From Dickeya aquatica (GTDB taxonomy: Bacteria > Pseudomonadota > Gammaproteobacteria > Enterobacterales > Enterobacteriaceae), in NCBI RefSeq assembly GCF_900095885.1, contig NZ_LT615367.1, positions 1,984,001 through 2,048,000 on the forward strand: 64,000 nucleotides of DNA, in the 5' to 3' direction. The translations under genes and the position numbers were made by a program. Below, one piece after another: positions 28,040 through 37,764 of this stretch. The notes under the pieces were generated by a model, which did not search any database, was not told where the DNA came from, and worked only from the letters and a program-made list of their open reading frames with translations. Every line of letters begins with the position of its first letter. The first letter of the stretch is position 1.

Positions 28040-28194
28040 TGTTGTTATGTTCCCTTGATGTCCTTAACGATGTAATCGCTATCGTTGCATTGATGACAAA
28101 TGTTTCTATGCCAAACAAAGAAGTTTCTCTACCAAACCAAAACGAGTGTCAGACTAAAACACCCGACTTAATGGGACAATTCCCGGTCAGCCAA

Positions 28195-28231
28195 TTTGTG
28201 CAATAACGCACATTATTATTTGTGCAACAAC
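28195..28231. repeat. Direct repeats TTTGTGCAAYAAC upstream of mepS
   Basis: TTTGTGCAATAAC (28195-28207) and TTTGTGCAACAAC (28219-28231) are spaced 24 bp apart in the 405-bp gene-free region between mepS and yeiR (28040-28444). They lie about 160-190 bp upstream of mepS and may bind a regulator. Nothing else was recognised in this region. Confidence 0.5.
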
Positions 28232-28444
28232 AAACTAACTGGCCGGATGTCTTCACCAAAAAGACAGGCAGGGACGACCATACCTTAACAAAAACCAGAT
28301 TGCGAGTTTTTTTGTCCCGTTCATTTATACGATTTCGTGATGAAATCTTTCAATCTGGCCCTATAAAACGCTGCCATCCCTCACCGGAGCACGCAAAATT
28401 CGGTTGCTGATAAGAGACAGTGAACCGGGTGTTGATGCCTGAAA

Positions 28445-29422
28445 CTAGCGCAGGCGGGCATCCAGCAACTGCTTTTGTAAGGTGTTCCACTGCGCCTGTT
28501 CTTCATTAATGATTTCAATTCGGCTATCAGGGGGCGGTGTCTGGCGTGTTTCAATATGTAAATCAAACCCCTGGCGATTAACCACTAATGTGCCTTCGGC
28601 AATGCGCATTACCCCTTTTACCCGGCTGACGGGGGCGAGCCTGACCCACTCCAGCAGTTTAACGGTATCAAACTGGGTATCACTGTCAAAAACCCAGCCG
28701 CAGGCAGCATAACCCTGCCCTTGATTAAGCGCCCGCCGCCAGCGCTCCTGGCCCAGCAATTTCAGCGCGGCCAGCCCGGTTTTTGGCGTGCTGGTGCTAT
28801 GGTGGTGTTGACCGTCCGGCAGTTCCGTATGGTTTTCACGCGCTAAATCCAGTACCGAGAGGTCAAGCTGGCCCTGTGTCAGGCGCAATAAATGGCGATC
28901 CCGGCCATGCTGCTGATACCACTGATGCAGTGCATCACGATCGTCTTGCTGCCAGGTGTCTGCTTTGTTGGCAACGATGACGTCGGCAGCGGCTAGCTGG
29001 TCACGGAAATTTTCGTTTTCCATGCAGCGGCTATCATGAAGCTGGCGCGGGTCAAGCAGGCACAGTGTCGCCTGCAACTGTAACCACGGCTGATAAGCCT
29101 GTGCGGTTAACAGTGAGAGAATTTGCTTCGGGTGGCCAAGGCCCGTCGGTTCAATTAACAGACGGTGGGGCTTTTTCTGTAACAGCATATTGAGGCCGAC
29201 TTGCATCGGTAACCCGTTGACACAACACATGCACCCACCGGGGATCTCTTTGATAAGCGCACCGGAGTCCGTTAACAATGCCCCGTCGATGCCTATCTCG
29301 CCAAACTCGTTGACCAGTACCGCCCAGATTTCATCATCAGGTTTTTGCGATAACAGGTGTTTGATGGAGGTGGTTTTACCGCTACCGAGAAAACCGGTTA
29401 TCAGGTTGACTTTTGTTAACAC
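28445..29422 (-). CDS. yeiR: YeiR family metal-chaperone GTPase (COG0523)
   Basis: A 325-residue COG0523 GTPase. Walker A is GFLGSGKTT (residues 10-18), CxCC is Cys64-Met-Cys66-Cys67 in PGGCMCCVNG, and the C-terminal domain is CobW-like. E. coli YeiR binds zinc and hydrolyses GTP. The start chosen is GTG at 29422 with GGAG 6 bases upstream, because the family begins right at TKVNLITGF; a longer frame has no support. Confidence 0.93.
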   Translation of the reverse strand: MLTKVNLITGFLGSGKTTSIKHLLSQKPDDEIWAVLVNEFGEIGIDGALLTDSGALIKEIPGGCMCCVNGLPMQVGLNMLLQKKPHRLLIEPTGLGHPKQILSLLTAQAYQPWLQLQATLCLLDPRQLHDSRCMENENFRDQLAAADVIVANKADTWQQDDRDALHQWYQQHGRDRHLLRLTQGQLDLSVLDLARENHTELPDGQHHHSTSTPKTGLAALKLLGQERWRRALNQGQGYAACGWVFDSDTQFDTVKLLEWVRLAPVSRVKGVMRIAEGTLVVNRQGFDLHIETRQTPPPDSRIEIINEEQAQWNTLQKQLLDARLR

Positions 29423-29500
29423 AAGTGGCTCCTTGAGTCGGCGAGGTGGGTGACTGCCTGGCAAGACTGCCAGGCAGGTGTATCGTAAGCGGGCGGTCTA

Positions 29501-30073
29501 TCAGTCGGCACGGCCCATATAGCGGCGCTCAGCGATGTGAATACGGATTTTTTCACCCGCACTCAGGTACTCCGGTACCTGAATAACCAGCCCGGTGCTC
29601 AGGGTTGCCGGTTTGTTGCGTGCGCTGGCCGATGCGCCTTTAATACCGGGTGCGGTTTCGACAATTTCCAAATCAACGGTTTGCGGCAACTCCAGCGCCA
29701 GCAGTTGCCCGTCCATCGTCAGCACCTGAATGCCCGGCATACCGCCTTCGGGAACGAACAGCAGTTCATCTTCGATTTGTTCTTTTTTGAAGGTATAAGG
29801 CGTGTAGTCTTCTTCATCCATGAAAATGTACTCGTCGCCGTCAATATACGAAAAGGTGACAGAGCGGCGGGTGAGGGTGATGGTATCGAGGATGTCATCA
29901 CCTTTGAAGCGCTCTTCGACTTTCAGGCCGGTGCGCACATCGGAAAAACGCATTTTGTACAGGGTGCTGGCCCCGCGAGCACTGGGGCTTTGAATATCGA
30001 TATCTTTTACCAGCAGCAGCTTGCCATTGTAGTTAACGGCCATGCCGCGTTTGATCTCATTCGCTCTTGCCAT
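29501..30073 (-). CDS. efpL: Elongation factor P-like protein EfpL (YeiP)
   Basis: A 190-residue EF-P paralogue with KOW-like, OB and C-terminal OB domains. The tip loop is [10 protein letters not shown] with Arg33 in place of EF-P's lysine, the hallmark of the EfpL/YeiP group. It relieves ribosome stalling at proline-containing motifs and needs no EpmABC modification. It is divergent from yeiW. Confidence 0.95.
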   Translation of the reverse strand: MARANEIKRGMAVNYNGKLLLVKDIDIQSPSARGASTLYKMRFSDVRTGLKVEERFKGDDILDTITLTRRSVTFSYIDGDEYIFMDEEDYTPYTFKKEQIEDELLFVPEGGMPGIQVLTMDGQLLALELPQTVDLEIVETAPGIKGASASARNKPATLSTGLVIQVPEYLSAGEKIRIHIAERRYMGRAD

Positions 30074-30298
30074 GAAAACATACCTTTATATAAGAAGAGA
30101 AATTTTTGTGGCGACACGTTACTCGTCAGGGCGGCATCAGGCAAGCAGGATTTGCCGTCTGCTTATGCTTGCCGCCCAACGGCCTGTTGTCTGATGAAGT
30201 AACGCCAGTAACGTCCATCGAAAAAGGAGAGATAGCGTTGTGGGGCTTTGCCTGTTAGGCTCTGGCATGACATCCCCTTCGCCCTGAGAGCCATGCTT

Positions 30299-30553
30299 AT
30301 GGAGTGCCGTTCTGCTTGTGGTGCCTGCTGCACTGCGCCGTCTATCTCCAGCCCTATTCCAGGGATGCCTCAGGGCAAACCGGCCAACACGCCTTGTGTG
30401 CAGCTTGATGCGCAGCAGCGCTGTAAGCTGTTTGCTTCGCCGCTGCGCCCAGCCGTGTGTGGGCGGCTCCAGCCGAGTGCGGAGATGTGCCACCAGCACC
30501 GTGATGACGCCATGTACTATTTACTGCAACTGGAAGCGGCAACCGCCCCCTGA
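30299..30553 (+). CDS. yeiW: YkgJ-type cysteine cluster protein YeiW
   Basis: An 84-residue protein, the same length as E. coli Yei[20 protein letters not shown] starts it, and further cysteines in CVQL, RCKLF, AVCG and EMCHQ complete the metal-binding cluster of UPF0153. Two ATGs two codons apart are possible; homology favours 30299. The function is unknown. It converges on setB with a 5-bp gap. Confidence 0.9.
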   Translation: MECRSACGACCTAPSISSPIPGMPQGKPANTPCVQLDAQQRCKLFASPLRPAVCGRLQPSAEMCHQHRDDAMYYLLQLEAATAP

Positions 30554-30558
30554 GACGT

Positions 30559-31740
30559 TCAGGCATCGTTGATGCGCCACAGGCAGAGCACTGCGCCTGC
30601 CAGCATGGCAACGGCGATGATAAACCCGGTGTGATAGTTCCAGATTTCAGCCACCATGCCCGCCAGCGAGCCGGAAATTATCCAGCCAACCCGGGTGGTA
30701 TTGGTAAATAACGTGGTCGCCGCCCCGGCCTGGCCGGGCATTAAATCCTGAAAATACAACATGCCCATACCCGCGAGAATGCCGATGAAGATAGCGTTAA
30801 GCAGTTGCAGCAACAGCAGGGCAACCGAGGCGTTCAGCCACGTCAGCCCGGCATAAAACAGCAGCCCGGCCACTACCGCGATGCGCATCAGCAAACGCTT
30901 ACCTATGCGACTTGCCAGCCAGCCTGCCAGCAGCATAACCGGGATCTCAAGCCCGGCGGCAGTGCCCATCATCACGCCTGCGAGTTTTTCTGGTAACTGT
31001 AGCTCGCGCACCAAATATAACGGCATGTTGATAAGATAGATGCCGTTACACGTCCACATTAACGTACAGGCGATGAACAGCAGCAGCGTGTCACGGCGGT
31101 GTCGCCTTGGCGACTCGGCATGGCTTGCGGTGCGCAGGGGTGATTTAGGCATCGATGGCAGTAATCGCCACACCAGTACGCCACAGAACAGGAACACTGC
31201 CGCTGCCGTCAGGTACATCACCGGGAAACCGAAACCGAGCGCCAGTGCAAAAGCCACCGGTGGCCCGATAACCCACGACAACGAAATTTGCGCCCGCATC
31301 ACCGAACTGAACATGGCGATCGGCCGACCTTGCTGGTCAGCATATTCCCGCGCCAGCGCAAACAGTTGCGGGTTGGCGGTTGAGCCAAAGCTCGACAATA
31401 AAACCCCCACACACAGCAGCACGAAGTAATTCCGGTTCCAGGCATACAGCAGGCACGCCAGCGCACCTAACAGGCAGCACTGCAAAATAAGCGTCTTGCG
31501 ATCGCCCTGACGGTCTGAGTAAGCGGCCAGCAGTTGGCTGACGACAATGCCGATAACGGCGCTGCCGGTGTAATACAGCCCCACCATAACGGGGCGGGCA
31601 TGGACTTCGGTGGAGAGAAACAGACTGAGTGTGGGCAACTGCAATGCCCCGGCGACACCGCTTAAAAATGCGATGAATAAAAATGCCAAAGATGTGATGT
31701 CCGGCAGGCGTCGGGTGGCGCGAAAAGCAGAAGTTGTCAT
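30559..31740 (-). CDS. setB: Sugar efflux transporter SetB
   Basis: A 393-residue MFS exporter, the same length as E. coli SetB. Helix 1 is LAFLFIAFLSGVAGALQLPTLS-like, and SDRQGDRKTL follows helix 2. It exports glucose, lactose and related sugars. The start is MTTSAFR at 31740. It is divergent from fruBKA, whose Cra-box region it shares. Confidence 0.92.
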   Translation of the reverse strand: MTTSAFRATRRLPDITSLAFLFIAFLSGVAGALQLPTLSLFLSTEVHARPVMVGLYYTGSAVIGIVVSQLLAAYSDRQGDRKTLILQCCLLGALACLLYAWNRNYFVLLCVGVLLSSFGSTANPQLFALAREYADQQGRPIAMFSSVMRAQISLSWVIGPPVAFALALGFGFPVMYLTAAAVFLFCGVLVWRLLPSMPKSPLRTASHAESPRRHRRDTLLLFIACTLMWTCNGIYLINMPLYLVRELQLPEKLAGVMMGTAAGLEIPVMLLAGWLASRIGKRLLMRIAVVAGLLFYAGLTWLNASVALLLLQLLNAIFIGILAGMGMLYFQDLMPGQAGAATTLFTNTTRVGWIISGSLAGMVAEIWNYHTGFIIAVAMLAGAVLCLWRINDA

Positions 31741-31940
31741 ACTGAATTTAACGTTATGGTCAGCAGGGGAGAATACCGAGCGCGCTATCTTACGCTGATG
31801 CTGTCGAAACAACAGGGCGTTTCGGTTTTTTTTCGTCAGCAGGCCTTCAGCAAACGGGGCTGAAAGGCAGAAAATAGCCACATAAAACGATGAAAATGTG
31901 CGTGACCTCTAAGATCTGCGATTTTTTCATGGTGCGGTAC

Positions 31941-31969
31941 TTGCATCGACATAGCGAAAAACGCAGAAT
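31941..31969 (+). promoter_or_regulatory. fruBKA promoter
   Basis: TTGCAT (31941-31946), a 17-bp spacer, then CAGAAT (31964-31969). The Cra-like palindrome begins four bases after the -10, on the predicted start site. Confidence 0.6.
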
Positions 31970-31972
31970 TTT

Positions 31973-32050
31973 TGAAACGTTTCAGCGAGGTGTTGCTGAA
32001 ACCCCTGAGAAGAGTCAGCAAATTGTTTCTCACAAAAGCTGAAACGATTC
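31973..32050 (+). promoter_or_regulatory. Three Cra (FruR) boxes upstream of fruB
   Basis: The palindromic box TGAAACGTTTCA is at 31973-31984, a weaker GCTGAAACCCCT at 31995-32006, and GCTGAAACGATTC at 32038-32050, 23 bp before the fruB ATG. The first and last match the Cra consensus (TGAAWCSNT core). Cra represses fruBKA until fructose 1-phosphate binds it. Confidence 0.85.
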
Positions 32051-32073
32051 AAGTTCAGCGGGAGAGGAGAGTT

Positions 32074-33213
32074 ATGTTCCAGTTGTCACAGCACGACATT
32101 CATTTAGGTGCCACCGCCAGCAATAAAGAAGAGGCGATTCGGCTGGTTGCAGCGGCGTTGGCGCAAGCCGGTTGCGTAAGCGAAGGATATGTTGACGGTA
32201 TGCTTCAGCGTGAGCTGCAAACCTCAACCTATCTTGGCAGTGGGATTGCCATCCCGCATGGCACAACCGATACCCGCGGCCTGGTGCAGAAAACCGGCGT
32301 GCAGGTATTTCAGTTCCCGCAAGGGATTGCCTGGGGAGAGGATCAGACCGCCTATGTGGTATTGGGCATCGCCGCTCGCTCTGACGAACATTTGGCGCTG
32401 TTGCGTCAGCTGACGCACGTACTGAGTGACGATCGCGTGGCGGCACGCCTGGCCAGCACCTCTTCTGCTGACGAATTGCGTAGTTTGCTGATGGGTGAAC
32501 AACTCTCAGGCTCCCTGCGTTTTGACACTTCGCTGCTGAACCTGAATGTCGCAACCGATAATCTGATGACGCTACAGGCGCTGAACGCCGGTCGCTTGCA
32601 GCAGATTGGCGCGGTAGATGCGGATTTCGTCAGCCATGTGGTCGCGAATAAGCCGCTGCATTTGGGGCAGGGTATTTGGCTGAGTGACAGCGTGAAGGGC
32701 AACCTGTCGAGCGCGCTGGCTGTCAGCCGCCCGGCACAGGTTTTTTCCGTTGAGAACGACAACGTGGCGCTGCTGCTGACGGTGTCAGCGGCGGATGAGC
32801 AGGTGTTTGCTCCGCTGGATGCCTTGAGCGCCCTGTTGATTGGCGGTAAAGCAGAACGCCTGTTATCCGCTGACGAAGAGACGCTGCTGTCACTGCTCAG
32901 CGGTGAAGAAGAAGCACCTCAGGAAAGTGAAGCGCTGGTGGCTGAGTTTACCGTTCGTAATGAGCACGGCTTGCATGCCCGCCCGGGTGCGATGCTGGTC
33001 AACGTGGTGAAACAATTTTCCAGTGAAATCACGGTGGCAAACCTTGATGGCACCGGTAAACCCGCTAATGGCCGCAGCCTGATGAAAGTCGTGGCGCTGG
33101 GCGTGAAGAGTGGCCATCGCCTGCGTTTTACCGCGAAAGGGGATGATGCTGAAGCTGCGCTGGCCGCTATTGGTGAGGCTATCCAGTCGGGTCTTGGGGA
33201 GGGCGCAGCATGA
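32074..33213 (+). CDS. fruB: Fructose PTS EIIA-FPr fusion FruB
   Basis: A 379-residue diphosphoryl transfer protein. The EIIA-Fru domain has phospho-His62 in SGIAIPHGT, followed by a middle receiver-like domain and a C-terminal HPr-like FPr domain with phospho-His301 in EHGLHARPG. It passes phosphate from enzyme I to FruA. The start at 32074 has GAGGAGAG upstream. It overlaps fruK by four bases. Confidence 0.96.
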   Translation: MFQLSQHDIHLGATASNKEEAIRLVAAALAQAGCVSEGYVDGMLQRELQTSTYLGSGIAIPHGTTDTRGLVQKTGVQVFQFPQGIAWGEDQTAYVVLGIAARSDEHLALLRQLTHVLSDDRVAARLASTSSADELRSLLMGEQLSGSLRFDTSLLNLNVATDNLMTLQALNAGRLQQIGAVDADFVSHVVANKPLHLGQGIWLSDSVKGNLSSALAVSRPAQVFSVENDNVALLLTVSAADEQVFAPLDALSALLIGGKAERLLSADEETLLSLLSGEEEAPQESEALVAEFTVRNEHGLHARPGAMLVNVVKQFSSEITVANLDGTGKPANGRSLMKVVALGVKSGHRLRFTAKGDDAEAALAAIGEAIQSGLGEGAA

Positions 33214-34148
33214 GCAGACGCGTTGCCACCATTACCCTGAATCCTGCTTATGATCTGGTAGGGTACTGCCCGGAAATTGAACGGGGCGAGGTTAACCTGG
33301 TGCAGACCACGGGCCTGCATGCCGCAGGTAAGGGCATCAATGTTGCCAAAGTGCTCAAAGATCTCGGGATTGATGTCACGGTTGGTGGCTTTCTCGGCAA
33401 AGACAATCAGGATGGCTTTCAGCAACTGTTCAGCGAGCTTGGCATCGCCAACCGCTTTCAGGTGGTGCCGGGTCGTACTCGCATCAACGTTAAGCTGACT
33501 GAACAGAGCGGTGATGTGACTGACCTTAACTTTTCCGGTTTTGAAGTCACCCAGCAAGACTGGCATCGCTTTGTTAACGACTCTTTAAGCTGGCTTGGGC
33601 AATTTGACATGGTGGCGGTCAGTGGCAGCCTGCCGAGCGGCGTTGACCCGGACGCGTTTACCGATTGGATGTCGCGCCTGCGCAGCCAGTGCCCTTGCAT
33701 TATTTTTGACAGTAGCCGTGAAGCGTTGGTTGCCGGATTGAAAGCCTCGCCCTGGTTGGTTAAACCCAACCGCCGTGAGCTGGAAATCTGGGCAGGGCGT
33801 AAGCTGCCGACGCTGGAAGACGTGGTAGATGCAGCCCATGCGCTGCGTGAACAGGGTATTGCCCATGTCGTGATTTCGCTCGGTGCGGAAGGCGCGTTAT
33901 GGGTCAATGCATCCGGGGCCTGGCGGGCGTTACCACCGGCGTGTGACGTGGTAAGCACGGTCGGTGCGGGTGACTCCATGGTGGGGGGATTGATCTATGG
34001 CTTGTTGATGCGTGAGTCCAGTGAACACACGTTGCGTTTGGCCACTGCGGTGGCGGCGTTGGCCGTTAGCCAGAGCAACGTTGGCATTAGCGATCGTCCG
34101 CAGCTGGCTGCGATGATGGCGCGTGTCTCCCTCCAACCCTTTAACTGA
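33210..34148 (+). CDS. fruK: 1-phosphofructokinase FruK
   Basis: A 312-residue PfkB-family kinase. The N-terminal [14 protein letters not shown] signature and C-terminal [12 protein letters not shown], with the catalytic Asp, are present. It converts fructose 1-phosphate to fructose 1,6-bisphosphate, and the substrate is also the Cra inducer. It is the second gene of fruBKA. Confidence 0.96.
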   Translation: MSRRVATITLNPAYDLVGYCPEIERGEVNLVQTTGLHAAGKGINVAKVLKDLGIDVTVGGFLGKDNQDGFQQLFSELGIANRFQVVPGRTRINVKLTEQSGDVTDLNFSGFEVTQQDWHRFVNDSLSWLGQFDMVAVSGSLPSGVDPDAFTDWMSRLRSQCPCIIFDSSREALVAGLKASPWLVKPNRRELEIWAGRKLPTLEDVVDAAHALREQGIAHVVISLGAEGALWVNASGAWRALPPACDVVSTVGAGDSMVGGLIYGLLMRESSEHTLRLATAVAALAVSQSNVGISDRPQLAAMMARVSLQPFN

Positions 34149-34167
34149 TGACAGCAGGAGATAAACA

Positions 34168-35874
34168 ATGAAAACGCTGCTGATACTTGATAAATCACTG
34201 GGGCTGGCCAAGAGCCGTCTGGTGAAAAATGCACTCGGTGCTGCGGCTACACACGCAGGCGTTACCCTCACTGAGCAACTGGCTGACGCAGAACTGGCTA
34301 TCGTGCTGGGTGCGCCGGTTCAGGCAGATAGCGCGCTCAATGGCAAAAAAGTGTTTGCGGGTGATGTTGAGCTGGCACTGACACAATCCGCCGACTTTTT
34401 CGCGAAAGCGCTGGCGGGTGCTCAGGTTTATCAGGCTCCGGCTGTTGCGCAGTCGAGCGCTGGCGCATCTTCATCCGGTGCGGCGAAGCGCATTGTCGCC
34501 GTGACTGCGTGCCCGACCGGCGTGGCACACACCTTTATGGCCGCAGAAGCCATTGAAAGTGAAGCGAAAAAACGCGGCTGGTGGGTAAAAGTTGAAACCC
34601 GTGGCTCCGTGGGTGCCGGTAATCCCATTAGCGCGGAAGAGGTTGCTCAGGCCGATTTGGTGATTGTGGCAGCCGATATTGAAGTGGACCTCAGCAAGTT
34701 TGCTGGCAAGAAGATGTACCGTACATCGACAGGTCTGGCGCTGAAGAAAACGGCACAGGAATTTGATAAAGCCCTGTCTGAGGCGGCGGTTTATCAACCG
34801 GCGGCACAGGGCGGCAACGCAGGCAGTAGCAGTGAGTCGTCACCCCAGAAAGGCGGTGCCGGCCCGTATCGTCACCTGTTGACCGGGGTGTCTTACATGC
34901 TGCCGATGGTGGTAGCAGGCGGCCTGTGTATTGCGTTGTCATTCGTGTTCGGTATCACGGCGTTTAAAGAAGAAGGCACACTGGCTGCGGCACTGATGAA
35001 AATCGGTGGTGGCTCTGCCTTTGCACTGATGGTGCCGGTATTGGCCGGGTATATCGCCTTCTCGATTGCGGATCGTCCCGGTCTGACACCGGGTTTAGTC
35101 GGCGGTATGCTGGCAGTGAGTACGGGTGCGGGTTTCCTTGGCGGCATCATCGCCGGTTTCCTTGCCGGGTATCTGGCGCGTGCCATCAGTAATCATGTCA
35201 GCTTGCCGCAGAGCATGTCGGCGCTGAAGCCTATCTTGATTATTCCGCTGTTCGCGACGCTGATAACCGGTCTTATCATGATTTACATCGTCGGTACGCC
35301 TGTCGCGAAAATCCTGACCGGGTTGACCAGCTGGCTGCAATCGATGGGCACCGCCAATGCCGTTATCCTGGGAGCGATTCTGGGTGCCATGATGTGTACC
35401 GATATGGGTGGGCCGGTGAACAAAGTGGCTTACGTGTTTGGTACTACGCTGCTCAGTAGCCAGGTGTATGCGCCGATGGCCGCAGTCATGGCAGCGGGCA
35501 TGGTGCCGCCGCTGGCGATGGGGCTGGCCACGTTTATCGCGGCGAAAAAATTCACCGCCGGTGAGCGTGAAGGGGGTAAAGCGGCGGTGGTATTGGGCCT
35601 GTGCTTTATCTCCGAAGGTGCCATTCCTTACGCGGCGCGTGACCCGATGCGTGTACTGCCGTGCTGTATTCTGGGTGGTGCACTGACCGGTGCGATGTCA
35701 ATGGCAGTGGGTGCCAAGCTGATGGCTCCGCACGGCGGGCTGTTCGTGCTGTTGATTCCGGGTGCGATTACGCCGGTCGTGGGTTATCTGCTCTCTATCA
35801 TTGCCGGAACCGTTGTCGCTGGCGTGCTGTACGCTGTGCTCAAACGCCCGGAAGAGCAACTGGCTAAAGCCTGA
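34168..35874 (+). CDS. fruA: Fructose PTS EIIBC FruA
   Basis: A 568-residue membrane transporter. A non-catalytic EIIB' domain (1-100) and an Ala/Ser linker precede EIIB, with phospho-Cys115 in VTACPTGVAHTFMAAE. The EIIC domain, with about eight to nine helices, starts near residue 235. It takes up fructose as fructose 1-phosphate. It follows fruK after 19 bp and ends before a strong terminator. Confidence 0.96.
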   Translation: MKTLLILDKSLGLAKSRLVKNALGAAATHAGVTLTEQLADAELAIVLGAPVQADSALNGKKVFAGDVELALTQSADFFAKALAGAQVYQAPAVAQSSAGASSSGAAKRIVAVTACPTGVAHTFMAAEAIESEAKKRGWWVKVETRGSVGAGNPISAEEVAQADLVIVAADIEVDLSKFAGKKMYRTSTGLALKKTAQEFDKALSEAAVYQPAAQGGNAGSSSESSPQKGGAGPYRHLLTGVSYMLPMVVAGGLCIALSFVFGITAFKEEGTLAAALMKIGGGSAFALMVPVLAGYIAFSIADRPGLTPGLVGGMLAVSTGAGFLGGIIAGFLAGYLARAISNHVSLPQSMSALKPILIIPLFATLITGLIMIYIVGTPVAKILTGLTSWLQSMGTANAVILGAILGAMMCTDMGGPVNKVAYVFGTTLLSSQVYAPMAAVMAAGMVPPLAMGLATFIAAKKFTAGEREGGKAAVVLGLCFISEGAIPYAARDPMRVLPCCILGGALTGAMSMAVGAKLMAPHGGLFVLLIPGAITPVVGYLLSIIAGTVVAGVLYAVLKRPEEQLAKA

Positions 35875-35946
35875 TAGGCATTCAAAGTCGTAATCAGCCA
35901 TCGTGCTTGTCTGGGCATGGCTGAAAATGGGTGATGGATAATACGC

Positions 35947-35976
35947 AACGCCGGTCTGATGACCGGCGTTTTTTTT
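35947..35976 (+). terminator. fruBKA terminator
   Basis: AACGCCGGTC (35947-35956) pairs with GACCGGCGTT (35961-35970), followed by a run of T to 35976. Confidence 0.9.
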
Positions 35977-36077
35977 GCCTGCGGATGGGCAGCAACGGTT
36001 ATGATATCCATAAGTGCCCGGCCGTCGTGTGCTGCGCCGGGCTGCGTGAAACCGTCATACAGTGAAAGGAGCAGGCG

Positions 36078-36788
36078 ATGGCGCGACATCATGCCAGCCG
36101 TGGAATACTGGTGCTGGAGTCCCCCTGGGAGCTGGATGAACATGATGCGAATCGTTCGTCTGTGCTGCCGTTTATCGAAGGGATTGCTAAAGTGGCCGGA
36201 GATACCGAGGTGTATCACGCCAACTTTTATGATAAGGCGAGCTTTCATACCGCACTGCATTGCCTGTGCAAAATCCCGTTTAACAACATCATTATCTATG
36301 TTGCCGCACACGGCCAGGGCAAGACACTGGGTGGCACCCATCTGCGCGATGTGCTTATACCGGTTGGCGAATTGTCTCAGCAGTTTTCGATTACTGGGTT
36401 GCTGTTGGGGGCGTGTTTTGTCGGCGCACACACTGACCTGATGGAAACGTTCACCCGGGGTAATCAATTACGCTGGTGCGCAGGCTATGCTGCGCAAACG
36501 GAATGGCTGACGGCGACGCTGATTGATTGCGCGATCATCAATCAGATGTTGTCGCTCAAGAAGCGCGCGTTTTCCAGCCGTGACAGCCTGATAGACAATC
36601 TGGCGCTGGCGATTTCCCCGTTTCATGGTCATTACGCCATTGGGTGTGACAATAAGGGGAAACCGATGTCGTTGCGCGAGGCTTTCCAGTGTGTGATCCA
36701 ACCGAGCGGGCAGGGGCATCAGCCGCGCACGGTCTCTGACATGTTGTTCCAGCGCGCCGCAGAATTGCGACGTCATGGATGGGCGTAA
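36078..36788 (+). CDS. Small protein with caspase/CHAT-like His-Cys signature
   Basis: A 236-residue soluble protein I cannot match to a named enterobacterial gene. Three stretches fit the caspase-hemoglobinase fold of small CHAT-like proteins. NIIIYVAAHGQGKTLG is a strand ending in candidate catalytic His78-Gly79. TGLLLGACFVG is the next strand, with candidate nucleophile Cys113. RWCAGYAAQTEW (132-143) is a GY..-W block also common after the Cys strand in such proteins. The N-terminus GILVLESPWELDEHD also suits that family. There is no signal peptide or membrane segment. It has its own upstream gap and sits between fruA and nfo, where E. coli has no such gene, so it is lineage-specific cargo. 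Protease activity is an inference from motifs. Confidence 0.6.
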   Translation: MARHHASRGILVLESPWELDEHDANRSSVLPFIEGIAKVAGDTEVYHANFYDKASFHTALHCLCKIPFNNIIIYVAAHGQGKTLGGTHLRDVLIPVGELSQQFSITGLLLGACFVGAHTDLMETFTRGNQLRWCAGYAAQTEWLTATLIDCAIINQMLSLKKRAFSSRDSLIDNLALAISPFHGHYAIGCDNKGKPMSLREAFQCVIQPSGQGHQPRTVSDMLFQRAAELRRHGWA

Positions 36789-36804
36789 TGGCGGATGGTG
36801 GGTG

Positions 36805-37647
36805 TTAGCCCTGCTGTGACGTCAGCCAGGCGATTTCATCAGCCCAGATTTCCGGGTTGATGGTTTCAAGAATCAACGGGATGCCGTCAAAATGCGGGTC
36901 GCGCATGATGTAGCTGAACACGGTTTTCCCGATGTTGCCTTCGCCGAGGCTGTGGTGGCGGTCAACCCGGCTGTTGAATTCGCTTTTGGCATCATTTAGA
37001 TGCATGGCGCGCAGATAACGCCAGCCGACGATACGCTCGAATTCGGCAAAGGTTTGCTGACAATCAGCGAGGGTACGCAGGTCATAGCCTGCGGCAAACG
37101 CATGGCAGGTATCAATACAGACGCCCACCCGGCTTTTATCCTCGACCTGGTCGATAATTTCAGCCAGATGTTCAAAGCGAAATCCCAGATTACTGCCCTG
37201 TCCCGCAGTATTTTCAATCACGGCGGTCACACCGTCGGTGGCCTCAAGTGCCAGATTGATGGAGTCAGCAATGCGGCGCAGACAGGCCGTTTCATCTATC
37301 TGGCGTAAGTGGCTGCCGGGGTGAAAGTTCAGCAGCGTCAGCCCCAGTTGCTGGCAACGCTGCATTTCATCAATAAATGCCTCGCGGGATTTTTGTAGCG
37401 CCTCATCCTGTGGATGGCCGAGGTTAATTAAATAGCTGTCGTGGGGCAGAATCTGCGCCGGACTAAACTGATAGCGCGCACAGGCCGCCTGAAACCGTGC
37501 GATGACCTCGGCGCTTAGCGCCGGGGCCTGCCACTGGCGCTGATTTTTGGTAAACAGCGCAAAGGCGCTGGCCCCAATGTCATGGGCGCGAATCACCGCC
37601 TGATCAACGCCACCCGAGGCGCTGACGTGGGCTCCAACATATTTCAT
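36805..37647 (-). CDS. nfo: Endonuclease IV Nfo
   Basis: A 280-residue AP endonuclease with a TIM-barrel fold and three metals. The metal-site motifs are visible: [56 protein letters not shown] and ILETINPE. It cleaves abasic and oxidised sites in DNA. The ATG at 37647 begins [13 protein letters not shown] as in E. coli. Confidence 0.96.
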   Translation of the reverse strand: MKYVGAHVSASGGVDQAVIRAHDIGASAFALFTKNQRQWQAPALSAEVIARFQAACARYQFSPAQILPHDSYLINLGHPQDEALQKSREAFIDEMQRCQQLGLTLLNFHPGSHLRQIDETACLRRIADSINLALEATDGVTAVIENTAGQGSNLGFRFEHLAEIIDQVEDKSRVGVCIDTCHAFAAGYDLRTLADCQQTFAEFERIVGWRYLRAMHLNDAKSEFNSRVDRHHSLGEGNIGKTVFSYIMRDPHFDGIPLILETINPEIWADEIAWLTSQQG

Positions 37648-37764
37648 GGGTTTCTCCTTGTCATACCCATGCATTATGTCATATCTGCCGCGAAGCGTTG
37701 TATTCCCGTGCCCATACCCCGAAGGCAACGCGGGGCCGTCAGCATGGTGGCCATCGCGCATCAC

